This document shows, one piece after another, positions 32,477 through 37,324 of a DNA stretch of 37,324 nucleotides (position 1 is the stretch's first letter; each line of letters begins with the position of its first letter). A model generated the notes under the pieces. It was not told the origin of the DNA and did no database searches. It saw only the letters and a list, made by a program, of their open reading frames with translations. Both the position numbers and the translations under genes were made by a program. Source of the DNA: Eubacteriales bacterium (lineage in GTDB: Bacteria > Bacillota > Clostridia > Oscillospirales > Oscillospiraceae); assembly GCA_030529725.1 (NCBI GenBank), contig JAUMWI010000009.1:1-37324 (forward strand), given 5' to 3'.

Positions 32477-33709
32477 TTAATTGATCACCTTGCCGTTATA
32501 AAGGTCATTTGCGGAAATGATGACCTCATCTTCGGCGCGCAGGGTGTAGAGCATCACCTGGCTGTCCGTTGCGGCACTGACTTCGCCCGGCTCGACAAGA
32601 CAGAAGTTCTCGCCCTGATAAAGGACATTGACGGGCTTAAAGTACGCAGTAAGACCGACAAGGCAGTACACGCCGGTCGTCCCGTCCTCATCAACGCGCA
32701 GTGCGTTTTTCGGAATGCGCAGCCCCTCATAGGAGTCAAGGATCAGCTCGGCGTTCTGCTGACGAAGAAGTGTAATGTAGGTGAGGTAATCGGAGCCGGT
32801 GAGCACCACTACGCAGCGTCCGTCCTCTGCGTGGCTGATTCGTTCGACGCTGACGGGGAGGTCAAAATCAACACCCGAGGTCATGCGCAGCAGGAGCGTC
32901 TGATGTTCGCTCAGGCGGGAGGCCTCGCTTTCCGTAAGTGTGGTGACAAACTGCCAGCTGTTGCCGCAAATCAGCTTGCCAACAGTAGAGATTGTCCCCA
33001 CCGGGGCGGTGGAATCAAAATCCTTCGGTGTCATGGACTTAAGGGCCTCCGGCGTAAGGACAGTCTCATAGCCGTCAACAACGGCGCTGTATGTTCCGGC
33101 AAAGGGAGCGTTGATCTGACTTGTGGAGCCGCGGACGGCAGCGGCAGCGGAATTGACCTGCTCACTGAGCGCGGCAATGCGCGCGGGAAGGTCATCGCCG
33201 CCGCGATAAGCGTATTCACGCTTTAAAACAGTGGTTTTCAGGTCATCGGAAAGCGATTCGAGTGCGACATAACTGCCGGAGCTGCACGTGGCGCGAAGCG
33301 AAACGATATCGTCGCGAATGTCGGAGTCAAGCCGAAGCGCAGCCTCTGTGTCACTGGCGGCGCTTTGCGCGTATTTCAACTGCTCCAGCTGCTGCGTAAG
33401 GCGTTCCAGCTCCTGCGCCTGCCCGAGCGCCTCCTCGGAGCGGTACACGATCGCAAGCGGTTTGCCGGCTGCGACACGCTCCCCCTCGGCGTGTGTCAGG
33501 TCGAGGAGCGTTTCCGTCCCGTCGATCACCGTCTCATTCCGCACGACGTAGCCGATGACGGAAACACTGTCCTCCGTGTGATAGCGGTAGGCCAGTGTGG
33601 TCGTGGTGGGGTTGAGCAGATAGCGGTATCCCTGCACGCCGAAATAAAAAATAACGGCAAGCAAAAGGAAGAACATGATCAGTTTTGTCGAAAGAGAAGT
33701 GGATTTCAT
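32477..33709 (-). CDS. HlyD-like membrane-fusion adaptor protein
   Basis: This 410-aa protein has a single N-terminal membrane helix (KLIMFFLLLAVIFYFGVQGY), a biotinyl/lipoyl-like half-motif (ETLLDLTHAEGERVAAGKPL), a coiled coil (EALGQAQELERLTQQLEQLK), and a second half-motif (SQINAPFAGTYSAVVDGYET). A beta-rich domain follows. The shape is that of HlyD/membrane-fusion adaptors in Gram-positives, which usually pair with an ABC transporter. No transporter gene lies next to it; neighbours are hfq and ylmE. I cannot name a partner or cargo. Confidence 0.82.
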   Translation of the reverse strand: MKSTSLSTKLIMFFLLLAVIFYFGVQGYRYLLNPTTTTLAYRYHTEDSVSVIGYVVRNETVIDGTETLLDLTHAEGERVAAGKPLAIVYRSEEALGQAQELERLTQQLEQLKYAQSAASDTEAALRLDSDIRDDIVSLRATCSSGSYVALESLSDDLKTTVLKREYAYRGGDDLPARIAALSEQVNSAAAAVRGSTSQINAPFAGTYSAVVDGYETVLTPEALKSMTPKDFDSTAPVGTISTVGKLICGNSWQFVTTLTESEASRLSEHQTLLLRMTSGVDFDLPVSVERISHAEDGRCVVVLTGSDYLTYITLLRQQNAELILDSYEGLRIPKNALRVDEDGTTGVYCLVGLTAYFKPVNVLYQGENFCLVEPGEVSAATDSQVMLYTLRAEDEVIISANDLYNGKVIN

Positions 33710-33732
33710 AATGACCTCAAACGGGGGACGAG

Positions 33733-33972
33733 TTATTCTTCTTCCTCCTCAGCATCGCGCAGATCAATGTTGCCCAGCGGGGCGATGGTGGAAATTGCAT
33801 GTTTGTAGATCATCTGCGGTTTGCCGTCACTGTCAAGAACGACGATGAAGTTGTCGTAGCCGGTGACAATGCCGCGCATCTGAAAGCCGTTGACCAGGAA
33901 TACGGTCAACGGGATCCGGGAACGGCGGGCGTTGAGAAGAAACAGGTCCTGCAGGTTGGTGATTTTTTTCAT
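33733..33972 (-). CDS. hfq: RNA chaperone Hfq
   Basis: This 79-aa hexameric Sm-like protein promotes pairing of small RNAs with mRNAs. It has [39 protein letters not shown] (Sm1) and IYKHAISTI (Sm2 with the conserved KH). A short acidic tail DAEEEEE ends it. It follows miaA, as in most genomes. AAAGGACG lies upstream of the ATG. Confidence 0.97.
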   Translation of the reverse strand: MKKITNLQDLFLLNARRSRIPLTVFLVNGFQMRGIVTGYDNFIVVLDSDGKPQMIYKHAISTIAPLGNIDLRDAEEEEE

Positions 33973-33989
33973 GATGTATACGTCCTTTC

Positions 33990-34018
33990 TTTTTATCCGG
34001 ATGAGCGATCCGGTCGAA
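33990..34018 (-). promoter_or_regulatory. Possible hfq promoter in the miaA end
   Basis: The minus strand has TTCGAC (34018-34013), a 17-bp spacer and TAAAAA (33995-33990). A CCGGAT/ATCCGG dyad (33997-34013) lies within the spacer. This could provide hfq with transcription beyond that of mutL-miaA. Confidence 0.35.
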
Positions 34019-34020
34019 AG

Positions 34021-34965
34021 TCAGCATACGCCATTGTTCGTAATAATTTCTGTCGAAAAAGAGAGGCAATCTGAGAAATCCCTCGTTTTTTTCCAGTAGT
34101 ACCAGTGGATCACCTGATTGCGCCGCAGCCAGGTAAGCTGTCGTTTGGCGTACTGCCGTGATCGAAGCTTGATTTCCTCGATGGCAGCTTCGCGGCTGGA
34201 GCTGCCATCCAGATAGGCAAGTGCCTCCTTATAGCCGATGGCGGCAAACGCGGTGGAGGTGCGGGAAACGCCATGGTCCAAAAGCGTACGGACTTCTTCA
34301 AAAAGCCCGTTTTCAACCATCTGATCGACGCGCAGATCGATGATGCGCTTCATCTCCTCGCGATCCTCGTAGGCAAGACCGATGTAGACCGGCTCGTAGC
34401 GCATGGGAACGCGCTGCGTTTCGAGATTGTGCTGTGTCATCGTCTTGCCGGTCTCGTAATAGACCTCCAGTGCGCGAATGATGCGCTTGTGGTCAGCAGC
34501 GTGCAGATGTGAGGCGCAGTCGGGATCAATGTCGCGCAGCTCCTCCAGAAGAACGTCCTCGCCGCAGCGTGCCATTCGATCTTCCAGCTCAGCGCGAAGT
34601 GCGCTGTCCTTTTGCCCCTCGGCAAAGCCGTGCCCTTTGAGCAGCGCGTCGAGGTACAGCCCCGTGCCGCCGACAATGATCGGTAGCTTGCCGCGCGATA
34701 GAATATCGTCCACGCACTTTGCCGCGTCGCGCGCATAGCAGGCAACGGAATAATTTTCGCCGGGATCCACAACGCCGACCATGTGGTGCGCAACGCCGTC
34801 CATCTCCTCCTCGGTCGGCGCAGCGGTGCCGATGACCATGCCGCGGTAGATCTGCATGGAGTCGCAGGAGACGACCTCGCCGTGGAATCGTTTGGCAAGC
34901 AGAACGCCCATCTTTGTCTTGCCGCAGCCGGTCGGACCAACGACGCAAACAACTTTTCGGGACAT
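34021..34965 (-). CDS. miaA: tRNA dimethylallyltransferase
   Basis: This 314-aa enzyme transfers a dimethylallyl group to A37 of tRNAs reading U-starting codons. The P-loop VVGPTGCGKTKMGV is near residues 7-20, followed by SCDSMQIYRGMVIGTAAPT, PIIVGGTGLYLDALL and QYAKRQLTWLRR. ATG 34965 is chosen because AAAAGGAGA precedes it. It lies 25 bp after mutL and 48 bp before hfq, the classic mutL-miaA-hfq order. Confidence 0.97.
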   Translation of the reverse strand: MSRKVVCVVGPTGCGKTKMGVLLAKRFHGEVVSCDSMQIYRGMVIGTAAPTEEEMDGVAHHMVGVVDPGENYSVACYARDAAKCVDDILSRGKLPIIVGGTGLYLDALLKGHGFAEGQKDSALRAELEDRMARCGEDVLLEELRDIDPDCASHLHAADHKRIIRALEVYYETGKTMTQHNLETQRVPMRYEPVYIGLAYEDREEMKRIIDLRVDQMVENGLFEEVRTLLDHGVSRTSTAFAAIGYKEALAYLDGSSSREAAIEEIKLRSRQYAKRQLTWLRRNQVIHWYYWKKTRDFSDCLSFSTEIITNNGVC

Positions 34966-34990
34966 AAAATTCTCCTTTTCAGGTTGGGTA

Positions 34991-36928
34991 TCAGGCGCGC
35001 TTGAACATTTTTTCCAGTTCATATTTGGTGAGTTTCACCTTGACGGGTCTGCCGTGCGGACAGAACTGAATCTCTCCCGACTGCACCCTGTCGACCAGTA
35101 CGCGCAGCTCTTCCGCACTCGTTTTCCAGCCGCCCTTGATGGCGGCCTTGCAGGCGATCGTGTGCAAAAGTGCGTCACGCGCGGAGGTGGGGTCTGCGCT
35201 GTGCGCGGTGGCAAGCTTTCCGGCAAGCTCCTCGATTGCATTGACGGCATCTCCGGAGTCAATGTCGGAGGGGATTTCACGAATAAGAACGCTGCCGTCA
35301 CCGAATTCCTCGCAGGAAAAGCCAAATTCCCTGAGCAGTGCAAACTGTCCGACAAGCGCGGTGTATTCTGCGGCAGGCAGGTCTGCGACCAGCGGCGTTA
35401 AGAGCGCCTGCGGCATGATCGGCTCAGCGTTTTCCCTGAGACGGTCAAAGTTGATGCGCTCATGTGCGGCGTGCTTGTCGATCAGCCACACATTTTTCTC
35501 GCCGTCCTCGCAGACGATGTATGTATCGAGCACTTCGCCGGCAATGCGCCACGGCGTGACGGATTCCGGAACAAAGGTAAGCTGCTCCGGCTCTGCGGCG
35601 GAGACGGCTTTCGGCGCAGGATCGGGGGCAGGGACAGATGCGATTTCGGGAGTACCCTCGATCACAGGTGCGGCAGGAGTCTGTGTTGGAGCCGACGGAA
35701 TAGAGGGGTATGACCGGGGTGCAGAGGCCTCTGCGCGGCGGGTGAAGTCAGAGAGAGAAACCATTCCCGAAAGTTCGCTGCTGACGGGTGGGATTTTTGT
35801 CTTAAATTGCGGCGCGGCAGGCTTCTTTTCCTGCCCTGCGCCCTGAGCTCGGTACTGCTCGGCAGTCATGGAGGTAAAGAAGTCCGTGCGCGGATTTTGC
35901 ACTTGCTGTACGGGATTTGCACCCGCCGCCTTTGGTGCAGTATCCCCATCGAGCGCAGCCATTGCGCCGTGGTAAACGAGGTCAAAGATAGCCTTTTCAT
36001 TAAGAAATTTGACCACCGTTTTTGCCGGGTGAACGTTCACATCCACCATGTCGCACGGAAGGTCCACAAACAGCACACAGCCGGGGAACTTGCCCTTCAT
36101 GATGCGGTTGGCATAGGCTTCCTCCAAGGCAGCAGTGAGAAGCTGAGACTTCACGAAGCGGCCATTGACGAAAAAGGTCTGCATACCGCGCGTACCGCGC
36201 CCGGAGAGCGGATGGGTGATAAAACCGTGTACAGAAAGGTCACCGTCGAGACAGTTGACCTCTGCCAGATTGAGCGCAAATTCTCGGCCGAGTGCGGCAT
36301 AGACGGCGGATCTCAGCACGCCGTCACCGGGGGTGTGGAGCGCTGCCTCTCCGTCCTTGATAAGCTGGAACGAGATGCTCGGGTGAGAGAGCGCAAGGTG
36401 CGCGACAAGACCGGAAATAGCGGCGGCCTCTGCGCTGTCGCGTTTCATAAATTTCAATCGCGCAGGCGTATTGTAAAAAAGATCGCGCACGATGATGCTC
36501 GTTCCCTCCGGGCATCCGGCGTCCGTAACGCTGCCGGGGACGCCGCCGTCCAGGTGGAGCGAAGCACCACTTTGTGTGCCGCGGACGCGAGAGAAAATAT
36601 CAAGATGGGAAACGGCTGAGATGGCGGCAAGCGCCTCGCCGCGAAAGCCGAGCGTGCCGATGGCGGATAAGTCCTCCGCCGTGCGCAGCTTGCTTGTGGC
36701 GTGGCGCAAAAAGGCGGTGGGCAGCTCGTCTCGCTCAATGCCGCAGCCGTTATCAGTGACGCGAAGATAGGTCATGCCGCCGTTTTGAATCTCGACCGTG
36801 ACGGCGGTGGCACCGGCGTCAATGGCGTTTTCCAGCAGCTCCTTGACAACGCTCGCCGGACGCTCAACGACCTCACCGGCGGCAATCAGGTCGGCAACAT
36901 GAGAGGATAATTGCTGAATGTGGGGCAT
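34991..36928 (-). CDS. mutL: DNA mismatch repair protein MutL
   Basis: This 645-aa GHKL ATPase couples MutS mismatch recognition to strand incision. N-terminal motifs are VVKELLENAIDAGAT, VTDNGCGI, HATSKL and GTLGFRGEAL. A proline/alanine-rich linker (about 330-460) follows. The C-terminal endonuclease motif reads DKHAAHERINFD where B. subtilis has DQHA-type sequence; ACKAAIKGG and CPHGRPVKV complete the metal-binding set. This suggests a nicking MutL, as in organisms without MutH. The ATG 36928 follows AAGGAGG. Confidence 0.97.
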   Translation of the reverse strand: MPHIQQLSSHVADLIAAGEVVERPASVVKELLENAIDAGATAVTVEIQNGGMTYLRVTDNGCGIERDELPTAFLRHATSKLRTAEDLSAIGTLGFRGEALAAISAVSHLDIFSRVRGTQSGASLHLDGGVPGSVTDAGCPEGTSIIVRDLFYNTPARLKFMKRDSAEAAAISGLVAHLALSHPSISFQLIKDGEAALHTPGDGVLRSAVYAALGREFALNLAEVNCLDGDLSVHGFITHPLSGRGTRGMQTFFVNGRFVKSQLLTAALEEAYANRIMKGKFPGCVLFVDLPCDMVDVNVHPAKTVVKFLNEKAIFDLVYHGAMAALDGDTAPKAAGANPVQQVQNPRTDFFTSMTAEQYRAQGAGQEKKPAAPQFKTKIPPVSSELSGMVSLSDFTRRAEASAPRSYPSIPSAPTQTPAAPVIEGTPEIASVPAPDPAPKAVSAAEPEQLTFVPESVTPWRIAGEVLDTYIVCEDGEKNVWLIDKHAAHERINFDRLRENAEPIMPQALLTPLVADLPAAEYTALVGQFALLREFGFSCEEFGDGSVLIREIPSDIDSGDAVNAIEELAGKLATAHSADPTSARDALLHTIACKAAIKGGWKTSAEELRVLVDRVQSGEIQFCPHGRPVKVKLTKYELEKMFKRA

Positions 36929-36939
36929 GGTATTCCTCC

Positions 36940-37324
36940 TTACGAAAGAATCGTCCAAAGGGACAGCGCGTTCACACTTGCGTGGAGCAGGATCGATGTC
37001 CAAATTGTGCCGGAATGGTCAAACGCCCAAGCAAAAATCAGACCGGGCACAAGATATTGAATCATGAGGATCAGATAGCTGAAATCGAACGAGGAAAGCG
37101 CAAAGGTCCAAACATGCAGCAGAGCGAACAGCAGGCAGGAGACGAGATACGCAACGGCGCGGCTCCGTTCACGAAGACAGCCGAACACCAGTCCGCGGAA
37201 GAGGACCTCTTCCACGAACGGCGCAAGGAAAATGACAATGAGCGCCGTCATGCGCGGTGCCGAGTTGATCTGCGCGGCAATGGTCATGTCATTGAGGTTA
37301 GTATGACTGTCAAAGAGGACATTG
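36940..37324 (-). CDS. CPBP family intramembrane protease, partial
   Basis: The C-terminal roughly 127 residues are visible; the frame runs off the window end. The CPBP/Abi signatures are present: EEVLFRG (EExxxR), FALLHVW (FxxxH) and HASVNALS (HxxxN), between hydrophobic segments. Members are CAAX-type prenyl proteases or bacteriocin self-protection proteins; the role here is unknown. Its stop overlaps the AAGGAGG site of mutL, so it may be cotranscribed with mutL. Confidence 0.88.
   Translation of the reverse strand, partial: NVLFDSHTNLNDMTIAAQINSAPRMTALIVIFLAPFVEEVLFRGLVFGCLRERSRAVAYLVSCLLFALLHVWTFALSSFDFSYLILMIQYLVPGLIFAWAFDHSGTIWTSILLHASVNALSLWTILS

Noticed and set aside
1-37324. CRISPR arrays, insertion sequences, integrase or toxin-antitoxin pairs
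   Set aside because: No regularly spaced direct repeats, transposase or recombinase motifs were seen. The only regulator with unknown target, the XRE protein at 26269-26943, has lepA rather than a toxin as its neighbour.
1-37324. tRNA or rRNA genes
   Set aside because: No cloverleaf with a GGTTCGA-type T arm or rRNA core sequence was noticed in the intergenic regions; the GTTCACCGACCCC in the rpsO leader is not within a tRNA fold.

Overview
The window looks like a chromosomal core region of a fairly high-GC, spore-forming Clostridia species, probably Oscillospirales (Ruminococcaceae/Oscillospiraceae or Butyricicoccaceae). Reasons: a spoIIE-type phosphatase, a T-box before ileS, Firmicutes gene orders (rpsO-pnp; rimP-nusA-rnpM-ylxQ-infB-rbfA-nrnA-truB-ribF; mutL-miaA-hfq; ylmE-sepF-divIVA), AAGGAGG-like ribosome binding sites, and a 91-aa membrane protein type I associate with this group. 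The species assignment is inference. I see no insertion sequence, prophage, CRISPR array, rRNA or tRNA.

Layout. 1-436 (minus): the first codons of ileS and its T-box leader. 437-1651 (minus): single-chain L-serine dehydratase. 1652-1980: divergent spacer with three large hairpins. 1981-2823 (plus): NudC-like Nudix hydrolase. 2878-6150 (minus): a YtrA-type operon (27-aa membrane peptide, GntR repressor, ABC ATPase, ABC membrane protein) with a visible promoter and operator. 6385-7788: AGCS alanine/glycine:cation symporter. 8025-10620: rpsO and pnp, each with a structured leader. 10730-15021: mnmE, degV-family gene, prmA, DUF362 gene. 15140-23656: the long translation/RNA operon from rimP to ribF, with a leader that can fold in two exclusive ways and a structured infB-rbfA spacer. 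23735-28760: spoIIE, a 91-aa membrane protein, an XRE regulator and lepA. 28802-37324 (minus): rlmA and a HAD hydrolase; then, beyond a terminator, divIVA, sepF, a YggS/YlmE protein, a HlyD-like adaptor, hfq, miaA, mutL and a partial CPBP protease.

How it fits together. Most genes serve translation and RNA metabolism: ribosome assembly (rpsO, rimP, rbfA), initiation and elongation (infB, lepA), rRNA and tRNA modification (rlmA, truB, mnmE, miaA, prmA), and RNA turnover (pnp, nrnA, hfq, rnpM). A second theme is the envelope and division (sepF, divIVA, HlyD-like protein) and sporulation (spoIIE). The ytr-like operon is a self-repressed ABC module of the kind linked to cell-envelope stress.

I did not find a clearly new defence or biosynthetic system. 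The most interesting signals are in non-coding leaders: mutually exclusive hairpins before rimP-nusA, a hairpin masking the rbfA ribosome binding site, a long folded pnp leader, and the hairpin cluster beside the serine dehydratase gene. All structural claims come from reading complementarity by eye; no folding or database search was run.
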